A stretch of DNA of 13,108 nt from contig JAJXZK010000452.1 in NCBI GenBank assembly GCA_021780095.1, forward strand, positions 1-13,108, read 5' to 3'. The notes beneath the pieces are model-generated. The model saw nothing but the letters and a program-made list of their open reading frames with translations, ran no database searches and had not been told where the DNA came from. A program made the position numbers and the translations under genes. This DNA is from Acidobacteriota bacterium. Lineage in GTDB: Bacteria > Acidobacteriota > Terriglobia > Terriglobales > Acidobacteriaceae. Positions 7,601 to 13,108 of the stretch are shown here, piece after piece. Positions within the stretch are counted from its first letter, which is position 1. Each line of letters begins with the position of its first letter.

Positions 7601-10427
7601 ATGTTCCCGCCGCACCGGGCACGTTGGCCTGCCCTCCTAAACGCCCTTCGACGCCAACCTCTCGCGCAACGGTCGTGACCTGGTCGGCAAAGGTGGCCAG
7701 GGTATCGGTCATGTTGTTGATGGTTTCCGCCAACGCCGCCACTTCGCCTTTCGCGTTCACAGTCAACTTTTGCGTCAATGCGCCGTTGGCGACGGCGGTG
7801 ACGACCTTAACGATGCCGCGCACCTGCTCTGTCAGGTTGGCGGCCATCACGTTGACGTTGTCGGTGAGATCCTTCCATGTGCCGGCAACGCCCGAGACCT
7901 GCGCCTGCCCGCCCAATTTGCCGTCCGTGCCGACCTCGCGAGCGACGCGAGTGACCTCGGCGGCGAAGGCGTTCAGTTGATCCACCATGGTATTGATGGT
8001 GTTCTTTAGTTCAAGGATTTCTCCCTTCACATCGACGGTGATTTTGCGGGACAAATCGCCGCGAGCCACGGCAGTTGTAACCTCGGCAATATTGCGAACC
8101 TGGCCGGTCAGGTTGCCGGCCATCGAGTTCACGGAATCCGTGAGGTCTTTCCACGTTCCAGCGACCCCCGGAACACTGGCCTGTCCGCCCAGTTGGCCCT
8201 CCGATCCAACCTCGCGGGCTACACGAGTCACTTCGCCGGCAAACGCATTCAGCTGGTCCACCATGGTATTGATGGTTTCCTTGAGCAGCAGAATTTCGCC
8301 GCTCACGTTCACCGTGATTTTTTTCGAGAGATTGCCGTTCGCAATTGCGGTGGCGACTTCCGCAATGTTGCGCACCTGGCCGGTTAAGTTACTGGCCATG
8401 GAGTTGACGGAATCCGTAAGGTCTTTCCATGTGCCGCCCACGCCCGGAACTTGTGCCTGACCACCCAGCTTGCCGTCGGTGCCAACCTCTCTGGCTACGC
8501 GCGTCACCTCCGACGCGAAGGAGCGAAGCTGCTCCACCATCGTGTTGATGGTGTCTTTCAGCTCCAGAATTTCGCCTTTGACGTCCACGGTGATCTTGCG
8601 CGACAGGTCGCCGCGCGCCACGGCGGTTGCGACTTCGGCAATGTTGCGAACCTGACCAGTGAGATTGCTGGCCATGAAATTCACGTTGTCGGTCAGGTCC
8701 TTCCACGTTCCGGCAACGCCCGGTACCTGAGCCTGGCCGCCCAGTTTGCCGTCTGTTCCTACTTCGCGGGCCACACGCGTGACCTCACCGGCGAATCCGT
8801 TGAGTTGATCCACCATGGTGTTGATGGTGTTCTTCAGTTCCAGAATTTCGCCCTTGACATCCACGGTGATCTTGCGCGACAGGTCGCCGCGCGCCACGGC
8901 AGTCGTCACTTCGGCAATATTGCGGACCTGACCCGTCAAATTTCCGGCCATCGAGTTCACCGAATCCGTCAGGTCTTTCCAGGTGCCGGCGACACCGGGT
9001 ACATTCGCCTGACCGCCCAATCTGCCTTCCGATCCGACCTCGCGCGCCACACGGGTGACCTCGCCGGCGAATCGGTTCAGTTGGTCCACCATGGTGTTGA
9101 GGGTTTCCTTCAATTGCAGAATTTCTCCGCGGACATCGACTGTAATCTTGCGCGACAGGTCGCCGCTTGCGATGGCCGTCGCGACCTCGGCGATATTGCG
9201 GACCTGACCCGTCAAGTTGCTGGCCATAAAATTCACATTGTCGGTGAGGTCTTTCCAGGTGCCGCCCACGCCGGGTACCTGCGCCTGGCCACCCAGCTTA
9301 CCTTCGGTTCCTACCTCTTTTGCGACTCGAGTTACCTCACCAGCGAAGGCATTCAACTGGTCCACCATGGTGTTGATGGTGTCCTTCAGTTCCAGAATTT
9401 CTCCCTTCACATCGACGGTGATCTTGCGCGAAAGATCACCGCGGGCCACCGCAGTCGTGACTTCCGCAATATTGCGGACCTGAGCCGTCAAATTGCCTGC
9501 CATTGCGTTCACGGAGTCGGTGAGATCCTTCCAGGTACCGGCGACACCCAAAACCACCGCCTGTCCGCCCAGCTTGCCATCCGTGCCCACCTCCCGCGCC
9601 ACTCGGGTTACCTCTGAGGCGAACGATCGCAACTGATCGACCATGGTGTTGATGGCTTCTTTCAGTTGCAGAATTTCTCCTCGAACATCGACGGTGATCT
9701 TACGGGAAAGATCGCCGCTGGCCACAGCGGTCGCGACTTCGGCGATATTACGGACCTGGGCCGTCAAGTTGCCGGCCATTGAATTGACTGAATCGGTCAA
9801 ATCCTTCCATGTCCCAGCCACTCCGGGCACTTGAGCCTGGCCGCCCAGCTTGCCGTCTGTACCGACTTCGCGGGCGACGCGAGTCACCTCCGAGGTAAAC
9901 ACTCCAAGCTGCTGGATCATCGTATTCACGATTTTGGCGGAGCGCAGAAACTCGCCTTCCAGCGGCCGGCCGTCAACGTCCATGCGTACCGTCTGAGTGA
10001 GGTTGCCTTCGGCCACGGCAGCAATCGCGCGGGTCACTTCCGTAGTCGGCCGCAACAGATCCTCGACCAGCGTGTTGACCGAAACCTCCATTTCTCCCCA
10101 CGCGCCTCTGGACTCGTGAAACTTCGCCCGCTCGCGAGTCCGCCCCTCTTTGCCGACCACTTGACCGACGCGTTTCAGCTCCTTCGCGATTCCTTGATTT
10201 GTCTTCGCGATTTCATTGAAATCATCCGCTATTTTTCCGGCCAGTCCTGTCCATGACCCCGGCAGGCGAACAGAGAAGTCGCCGTCGCGCATGGCTTGCA
10301 TTCGTTCCAATATCAGAACGAATTCCGCAGAGCCGGGTTCCGTAAGCATTCCGATGCGACCATTGCCGCTCGGATCGGGTGGGGGAGCCTCTCCCTTTTC
10401 TGCTACCGCGGCTTTGCTTTTTCTCAT
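4662..10427 (-). CDS. Giant poly-HAMP hybrid histidine kinase with GAF and three receiver domains, 1921 aa
   Basis: Soluble hybrid kinase of the poly-HAMP type; fungal group III (Nik1/Os-1) osmosensing kinases are the best-known relatives by architecture. Domains: a Pro-rich N-terminus (1-30); about 21 HAMP-type modules (about 36-1002), of which most follow a 92-residue period pairing a canonical HAMP (RNIAEV...GEILxLKxxINTM) with a divergent one ([10 protein letters not shown]...GTWKDL); GAF about 1030-1170; a Gln/Glu-rich coiled coil 1175-1245; HisKA with His1254 in [10 protein letters not shown]; HATPase_c with NLLSNAFKF (1370-1378), DTGIG (1415-1419) and GGTGLGL (1444-1450); REC1 about 1532-1648 (D1583, K1632), REC2 about 1654-1775 (D1705), REC3 about 1801-1920 (D1852, T1882, K1904). 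No transmembrane segment is seen, so sensing is intracellular, through HAMP mechanics, GAF, or both. The ATG has GGAGAG at 10432-10437. First gene of the operon with the 673-aa kinase. Confidence 0.95.
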   Translation of the reverse strand: MRKSKAAVAEKGEAPPPDPSGNGRIGMLTEPGSAEFVLILERMQAMRDGDFSVRLPGSWTGLAGKIADDFNEIAKTNQGIAKELKRVGQVVGKEGRTRERAKFHESRGAWGEMEVSVNTLVEDLLRPTTEVTRAIAAVAEGNLTQTVRMDVDGRPLEGEFLRSAKIVNTMIQQLGVFTSEVTRVAREVGTDGKLGGQAQVPGVAGTWKDLTDSVNSMAGNLTAQVRNIAEVATAVASGDLSRKITVDVRGEILQLKEAINTMVDQLRSFASEVTRVAREVGTDGKLGGQAVVLGVAGTWKDLTDSVNAMAGNLTAQVRNIAEVTTAVARGDLSRKITVDVKGEILELKDTINTMVDQLNAFAGEVTRVAKEVGTEGKLGGQAQVPGVGGTWKDLTDNVNFMASNLTGQVRNIAEVATAIASGDLSRKITVDVRGEILQLKETLNTMVDQLNRFAGEVTRVAREVGSEGRLGGQANVPGVAGTWKDLTDSVNSMAGNLTGQVRNIAEVTTAVARGDLSRKITVDVKGEILELKNTINTMVDQLNGFAGEVTRVAREVGTDGKLGGQAQVPGVAGTWKDLTDNVNFMASNLTGQVRNIAEVATAVARGDLSRKITVDVKGEILELKDTINTMVEQLRSFASEVTRVAREVGTDGKLGGQAQVPGVGGTWKDLTDSVNSMASNLTGQVRNIAEVATAIANGNLSKKITVNVSGEILLLKETINTMVDQLNAFAGEVTRVAREVGSEGQLGGQASVPGVAGTWKDLTDSVNSMAGNLTGQVRNIAEVTTAVARGDLSRKITVDVKGEILELKNTINTMVDQLNAFAAEVTRVAREVGTDGKLGGQAQVSGVAGTWKDLTDNVNVMAANLTEQVRGIVKVVTAVANGALTQKLTVNAKGEVAALAETINNMTDTLATFADQVTTVAREVGVEGRLGGQANVPGAAGTWKDLTGNVNLLADNLTNQVRAIAEVATAVTKGDLTRSIQVEAKGEVAELKDNINTMINNLRLTTERNTEQDWLKTNLARFTGMLQGQRDLTTVGKTLLSELAPLVNAQQAIIYQMDTEAEQELVLLSSYAGDGPDGHLRRVNIGEGLLGQCAAEKRRILISDLPESDVTIRSGLFDAIPRNVIILPVLFEDRVKAVIELASLSSFTASHLAFLEQLTASIGIVLNSIEATMQTEGLLKQSQQLATELQTQQKELQQKNEQLAQKAQQLAEQNAEVERKNQEIEQARRELEGKAKELALTSKYKSEFLANMSHELRTPLNSILVLGQQLSENADENLTAKQVEFARTIHGAGTDLLNLISDILDLSKIESGTVSVQAEEISFSNLLDTIGRAFRHEAENRRLSFDVHTDPRLSQSFVTDSKRLQQVLKNLLSNAFKFTAQGGVRLAVSVANGGWTSEHPILSRVSSVIAFEVSDTGIGIPQEKQRIIFEAFQQADAGTSRKYGGTGLGLAISRELASLLGGEIQLRSIPGEGSTFILYLPEVYSGPVAVAAHPLEAKNATFSIQKEMSPVVLADFASEQIPDDRENILPGDTVLLIVEDDPHYTRILFDLARDKGFKVLLATRGADALALTREFQPAALSLDVFLPDMLGWTVLNHLKQDAATRHIPVQILTMDEDKAHGLASGAFAFLTKPVTPQELESALQRIKKYSATPLKRLLVVEDNPAEQLSISALLAGEDIDITVADSGSKALQAIDEESFDCVVLDLRLPDMSGFDVLDRLHDTLQSNDLPIVVFTGKELSLEEDTRLHMLARRVVVKGVESPERLLDETALFLHRVVANLPKEKQNMLDRLHRSDDALAGRKVLVVDDDVRNIFALSSVLERRGMTVLTADTGKRAIAILDSTPDVAIVLMDIMMPDMDGYETMRVIRQNPSFRRLPIVALTAKAMKGDREKTLEAGASEYLAKPVNTEQLLSTLRMWLHR
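7422..9890 (-). repeat. Tandem 276-bp coding repeat (92-aa double-HAMP unit)
   Basis: Inside the giant kinase, residues 180-1002 consist of a 92-residue unit repeated in exact register: GTWKDL occurs at residues 205, 297, 389, 481, 573, 665, 757, 849 and 941, with no insertion or deletion between copies. Each unit holds one canonical and one divergent HAMP module. Units beginning at residues 225 to 868 are nearly identical in protein; the next two (869 onward) and the N-terminal ones are more divergent. At DNA level the copies differ mainly at third positions, which argues for selection on the protein and against a very recent expansion. Confidence 0.95.
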
Positions 10428-10431
10428 AAGT

Positions 10432-10437
10432 CTCTCC
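10432..10437 (-). promoter_or_regulatory. Ribosome binding site of the giant kinase gene
   Basis: GGAGAG on the - strand, with the GGAG core 6 bases before the ATG at 10427. It supports this start rather than an internal one. Confidence 0.6.
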
Positions 10438-10477
10438 GGAATATCAAGCGAAAACTCCCTAATTCAGATCACAATCA

Positions 10478-10494
10478 CCTTGACGAAGTCAAGG
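10478..10494. promoter_or_regulatory. Perfect 7-3-7 inverted repeat upstream of the kinase operon
   Basis: CCTTGAC-GAA-GTCAAGG lies 50 bases before the kinase ATG. On the - strand it contains TTGACT, close to a -35 box, although I cannot find a good -10 at 17 bases. It could be an operator for a dimeric regulator or a 5'-UTR hairpin with a UUC loop. No U-run follows it, so it is not a terminator. Function inferred only from position and symmetry. Confidence 0.4.
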
Positions 10495-11012
10495 CGAGAG
10501 CGCGAGGTTGCCCAACGCGCTTCTTGTCGTTTCGTGGATCTCTTGAGGTACAGCGCTGCCGCCGTTGGATGTGGCCCACGCAATGCGGGTTGCTTGCCAA
10601 ATCGTGCGGGAGTTGCTGGCTCGCTCGCAGCCTCTTCAGTCTAGCTTGTTCCGCCACAACCTACTTACGTAGGGTGTCAAGGCTTCACAGAATGCAAGAG
10701 GGAACCTATCGTCGACTGCTGTGCCGAAAAGATATGACTGGTTGGACAAAGAGAACAGGTGACCTATGACCTAATAGAAATAACCGAGATATTTTTATTG
10801 GCCAAGATGTATCAATATTTCTAGGTTTCAGGTGGAATAGGCAGTGCGATTGATATCGACGCGTGCGCATTCACTCATCCGATACTTTTACAAGGCCTGA
10901 ACTCTACACGCGGCACATGGTGCGATTTTTTCGAAGCGTGAGGACCTGGCACAATTTGCGAATCCCCGAATGCCGCACTCCTGCTCATTTGATTGGCTTC
11001 CAGCCTCGGGTA

Positions 11013-11179
11013 TCAGTTCCAGGCCAGAAGCCATGACTCCGCACAGGTTTCAGCCGCATCTTTTTCTCTTGACGCTGCAGGAGCCTGACCTGATCCGCTG
11101 CCTGCAATAGCCATTGCGAACACTAAGCCAATGCCGACCCACACCAGCAGTCCATGCAGCGTGGTTCCGGAGGCATCAT
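11013..11179 (-). pseudogene. Probable small membrane-protein gene broken by one frameshift
   Basis: The cytochrome gene ends GGGGAAGAAATGATG, where an ATG overlaps its TGA stop and has a good ribosome site. This copies the coupling pattern between the barrel and cytochrome genes. The frame from this ATG gives only 18 residues (MMPPEPRCMDCWCGSALA). The -1 frame, open through the same DNA to 11013, encodes a clear membrane segment HGLLVWVGIGLVFAMAIAG followed by a polar tail ending LLAWN, but has no ATG of its own. A single base missing between about 11155 and 11175 would join them into a protein of about 55 residues with one membrane helix. It could be a true mutation, a sequencing error, or a separate gene starting at the GTG at 11144. 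Function unknown. Confidence 0.4.
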
Positions 11180-11577
11180 TTCTTCCCCTCCACGGATGAC
11201 GATGGTCCGAGGCTGCGCAGATACGCGATAATTTGCCAGCGCTCCTGCTCCGGCAGACCGCTCCAGCGCGGCATGCCGCGGTAAACGTCTCCATTCTTCA
11301 ACAGCCACGCCAGCTCACCGTCCGTCTCATTTCGTACCTCTTCAGTTCGGAGACTGGGGCGGGAGAATTTTCCGGCCGCGTCGTTGCCATGACATTGCGC
11401 GCAGTTGTTGTGGAACAGAATCGCGCCCGCTGCGACGGCGTCTGGTTTTCCCGCGTACGGGTTAACGCGGCTGCGTTCAGCCTGCGGGACCTTCTTCAGC
11501 CATTGATTCGTGGCCTTCGCAAAACATACCGCAGAGATTGTCAGCAGGATCGCCAGAATCCAATTTCTACCCTTCAT
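11176..11577 (-). CDS. Monohaem c-type cytochrome, 133 aa
   Basis: Periplasmic electron-transfer protein. It has a signal peptide (MKGRNWILAILLTISAVCFA, then probable cleavage near AKA at 20-22; Cys18 follows Val, so this is not a normal lipobox). The haem-binding motif CAQCH is at 59-63 and a probable axial Met at 102 in GDVYRGMPRW, the usual arrangement of small class I cytochromes (cytochrome CBB3-type/c550-like fold). QERWQIIAYLRSLG (111-124) is the typical C-terminal helix. The ATG overlaps the stop of the barrel gene by 4 bases (ATGA) and has GGAGGAAGAA directly before it, so translation is coupled. Its redox partner is not visible; coupling to an outer-membrane-type protein suggests a role at the cell envelope, but electron donor and acceptor are unknown. 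Confidence 0.92.
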   Translation of the reverse strand: MKGRNWILAILLTISAVCFAKATNQWLKKVPQAERSRVNPYAGKPDAVAAGAILFHNNCAQCHGNDAAGKFSRPSLRTEEVRNETDGELAWLLKNGDVYRGMPRWSGLPEQERWQIIAYLRSLGPSSSVEGKK

Positions 11578-12488
11578 TTCTTCCTCCGAAACCTGTCGCG
11601 AAATTGCTGGATTTCATACGACGTACCGAAGCGCCACAGCACGCCGACAGAGTTGTCGTTCAGGCCAAGCTCGGGAGAAAACTTGAAGGTCCATCCTAGC
11701 GGCGTGTTGAGCGCAATGGTGGGGGCGGCGTAATGTTGGGTGCGATTGAGGCCGAAGGTGTAGCGTGTTCCTAGCCCTCCAAACAGTTCCGCACCCGCGG
11801 CGATATTCTGTCCGCAAAGCACGCACAGCTTCGGACTTCCCGCCAAGGCCAGAGGTCGCGACGCTGCAAGCGCATAGCCAAATTCCCAGGGATTGTTTCC
11901 GTTCACGGCTTTTTCGGCGATCATGTTCTCCGAAAAATTCCATCCCCTGGCATAGCTGGAAAGAATCAGCTTGCCTTCGACCGTACGCGCAACCTCCTTG
12001 CGCGAGATCGCGTTAGGTACCTGCAGACTGGCAGCGGTGTCATTCCCGGTAATTTCAAGAAAGCTCTTGTCCGCACCATTGGTGTCTTCATATTCGACGT
12101 AGAGAACTGGATTGATCCAGTATTCACGGGGCAGCGGGCGAAAACGATTTTCAAAACGGAATCCGGTAAAGATCGCGGAGTCGTTTTGCGTTGCCTGCCC
12201 TTGCAGGTAGGCTTCCGCCGTCCACCACGCAGTCACGCCGTATTCGAACTCAATGGTCGGCGCGAAGAATTTGTTCGCATTCTTCGGCGCAGCCGCAATA
12301 TTCTGGTTCTCGAGTTCCAGATTACCCGGCTCTTCCAGGACGGAAGAATAAGTGACGAAATATGGTGGCTCCTGCTGCGCTTCGGCGCGTTGCACCCAGC
12401 CGAACATCAGAAATGCACAAATTACTTCGAGCCATGCGATCCGGTAACAAACACGCCTCCACCATCCGCTCAAGTCTTCCAACGTCAC
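11574..12488 (-). CDS. Exported beta-barrel-type protein of unknown function, 304 aa
   Basis: I choose the GTG at 12488 because GGAGG sits 6 bases before it; the longer frame would begin at a TTG (12536) or an ATG (12518) without a comparable site. The N-terminus then has a basic WWRRVCYR segment, a hydrophobic core (LEVICAFLMFGW) and an AEA cleavage site near residue 37. The mature protein alternates aromatic/polar strands (APTIEFEYGVTAWWTAEAYL, YWINPVLYVEYED, WEFGYALAASRPL, GWTFKFSPELGLN, VGVLWRFGTSYEI), the pattern of an outer-membrane beta-barrel, though it ends in a basic RRKK tail rather than a terminal Phe. A CVLC pair (Cys222, Cys225) is unusual in an outer-membrane barrel and could form a disulfide or bind metal. 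Its stop overlaps the cytochrome start. It looks like a barrel family met beside cytochromes c in Acidobacteriota (recollection, not checked). Confidence 0.75.
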   Translation of the reverse strand: MTLEDLSGWWRRVCYRIAWLEVICAFLMFGWVQRAEAQQEPPYFVTYSSVLEEPGNLELENQNIAAAPKNANKFFAPTIEFEYGVTAWWTAEAYLQGQATQNDSAIFTGFRFENRFRPLPREYWINPVLYVEYEDTNGADKSFLEITGNDTAASLQVPNAISRKEVARTVEGKLILSSYARGWNFSENMIAEKAVNGNNPWEFGYALAASRPLALAGSPKLCVLCGQNIAAGAELFGGLGTRYTFGLNRTQHYAAPTIALNTPLGWTFKFSPELGLNDNSVGVLWRFGTSYEIQQFRDRFRRKK

Positions 12489-12494
12489 GTGATA

Positions 12495-12499
12495 CCTCC
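12495..12499 (-). promoter_or_regulatory. Strong ribosome binding site that decides the GTG start
   Basis: GGAGG on the - strand, 6 bases before the GTG at 12488. It falls inside the longer in-frame reading that starts at 12536, and its spacing to the GTG is ideal. Confidence 0.65.
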
Positions 12500-12564
12500 A
12501 AAAGATCTTCGAATGCATCGGTTCCGGCAATATCAACGCAGCCCCGTGGTTTTGCTAACTGGCT

Positions 12565-12581
12565 GCACTGGCGACCAGTGC
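12565..12581. promoter_or_regulatory. Perfect 7-3-7 inverted repeat GCACTGG-CGA-CCAGTGC
   Basis: It lies 77 bases upstream of the barrel gene start, in the 284-base gap after the Fur-family gene. It may be an operator in the promoter of the barrel/cytochrome unit or an RNA hairpin. There is no U-run on either side, so a terminator is unlikely. Confidence 0.35.
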
Positions 12582-12606
12582 CTGGCTCGATGCTGCACAA
12601 TGCGCG

Positions 12607-12625
12607 TGTTGCTGCAACAGCAACA
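12607..12625. promoter_or_regulatory. Perfect 8-3-8 inverted repeat TGTTGCTG-CAA-CAGCAACA
   Basis: A 19-base palindrome 25 bases from the previous one, with the same 3-base centre length. Its length equals that of classic Fur-type boxes, but the sequence is GC-rich and unlike the known Fur consensus. It may be a site for a dimeric regulator. The rest of the 12489-12772 gap holds no gene I can support. Confidence 0.35.
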
Positions 12626-12772
12626 GTCGGGTTGGTCGGTGGAATGGTTGAAAGCAGTGGGGCGGGAGCCCTATAGTGAAGGAAGCCCGCAGTCATTCTG
12701 GCTGTGGTCGACCAGATCCGCGCGTACTCCGCCAAGAGTTAGCCGCGTGGGTCTGGTTCTTTTCGTGTCAAG

Positions 12773-13108
12773 TCATCCTGCCAACGCCTCTTTCTTAGCA
12801 GCACACTGTCCGCATAATCCTCCCACCTCTAAACGAATCACCTGAATGGAAAAATGATTTTTCTCGGCGATCTCGCGCTTCAGCTTCTCAAAGGTGGGAG
12901 TTGTAAATTCCTCGATCTTTCCGCATTCGAAACAGGCCAGATGCAGATGGTCTTTTTGCGTCTTCACTTCGTAATAATGCTTTTCACCGTTCAGGTGCAT
13001 CAGGTCGAGTTCATCAATCATGCCGCGGCGCTTCAGCAGTTCAAGCGTTCTATAGACGGTGGCGCGATCGATGTTGGCATCCCGCTTGCGCGCAAGCTCC
13101 AAGAGGCT
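12773..13108 (-). CDS. Fur-family metal-dependent regulator, C-terminal part (partial, cut by right window edge)
   Basis: The frame is open to the window edge, so the N-terminus is missing; the apparent TTG start at 13102 is internal. Seen: the end of the winged helix, ANIDRATVYRTLELLKRRG, with the recognition-helix signature ATVYRTL; the dimerisation and metal part KHYYEVKTQKDHLHLACFEC, carrying the family's H-x-H-x-x-C-x-x-C pattern; and a second pair CGQC near the C-terminus. Four Cys in two CxxC pairs match the structural zinc site of Fur, PerR and Zur proteins. Which metal or peroxide it senses cannot be told from the fragment. It lies 284 bases upstream of the barrel/cytochrome genes on the same strand, so it may share or control their transcription (inference). 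Confidence 0.9.
   Translation of the reverse strand, partial: SLLELARKRDANIDRATVYRTLELLKRRGMIDELDLMHLNGEKHYYEVKTQKDHLHLACFECGKIEEFTTPTFEKLKREIAEKNHFSIQVIRLEVGGLCGQCAAKKEALAG

Larger units (their letters stand above)
10428..11012. other. Gene-free region upstream of the kinase operon, about 585 bp
   Basis: No convincing gene. It holds the ribosome site and inverted repeat near its left end; a perfect tandem TGACCTATGACCTA at 10760-10773; and, beside that, an AT-rich patch (about 10770-10830) that could carry the operon promoter. On the - strand a TTGATA near 10810 is a possible -35 but the matching -10 is poor. A shorter inverted repeat CCTAC/GTAGG (10660-10664 with 10669-10673) is also present. 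The small - strand frame 10475-10657 is Arg/Ser-rich and lacks a start site, so I do not call it. Confidence 0.5.

Noticed and set aside
8451..9617. A long open frame (388 codons) on the + strand opposite the HAMP repeats, with a repetitive product
   Set aside because: It is the mirror of the tandem coding repeat: one repeat without stops gives an open antisense frame in all copies. It has no ribosome site and the product is His/Gly/Val-rich without domain features.
7422..9890. Regular repeats that could be mistaken for a CRISPR array or satellite
   Set aside because: The 276-bp period is coding, in frame and conserved as protein, with no repeat-spacer pattern.
10947..10959. TGGCAC followed by TTGC, resembling a sigma-54 promoter
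   Set aside because: Only 3 bases lie between the two elements where 5 are needed, so the -24/-12 spacing is wrong, and no + strand gene follows.
12186..12845. A 219-codon frame on the + strand overlapping the barrel and Fur-family genes
   Set aside because: It runs antisense through two better-supported genes, and the product looks like a shadow translation without domains.

Overview
The window reads as a chromosomal segment of a moderately GC-rich Gram-negative bacterium. The mix of proteins (small soil-type hypothetical proteins, an outer-membrane beta-barrel next to a monohaem cytochrome c, very large soluble hybrid kinases) fits Acidobacteriota, probably Terriglobia. That is recognition of protein style, not a search result, and should be held loosely.

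Layout. At the left edge is the 3' end of a large helicase-nuclease on the + strand (1-1080): superfamily 1 helicase motifs V/VI, a Vsr/DUF559-like endonuclease fold and a C-terminal winged-helix-like tail. Converging on it are two very small genes on the - strand (1542-1108), the first with a CPRCG zinc-binding-type motif. A small exported protein of unknown function follows on the + strand (1775-2188), then about 400 bases without a gene.

The centre (10427-2593, - strand) is one two-gene signalling operon covering about 60% of the window. The first gene encodes a 1921-residue soluble hybrid histidine kinase: about 21 tandem HAMP-type modules in a 92-residue period, a GAF domain, a coiled coil, HisKA-HATPase, and three receiver domains. 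Only 47 bases later comes a 673-residue protein in the opposite order: receiver, two PAS domains, HisKA-HATPase. Neither protein has a membrane segment, a DNA-binding output or an HPt domain, so together they form a cytoplasmic phosphorelay whose HPt/output partner must lie elsewhere. The HAMP array shows a higher-order duplication (a three-repeat block copied once).

Upstream of the operon is about 585 bases of gene-free DNA with a perfect 7-3-7 inverted repeat about 50 bases before the start codon and a TGACCTA tandem repeat. On the right, also on the - strand, is a translationally coupled set: an exported beta-barrel-type protein (GTG start), a monohaem cytochrome c, and what looks like a small membrane-protein gene broken by one frameshift. 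Before this set lie two perfect short inverted repeats, and at the right edge is the C-terminal part of a Fur-family metalloregulator, also - strand.

The most interesting items are the giant poly-HAMP kinase with its paired receiver-first kinase, the block duplication inside the HAMP array, and the coupled barrel/cytochrome/broken membrane-protein cluster next to a Fur-type regulator.
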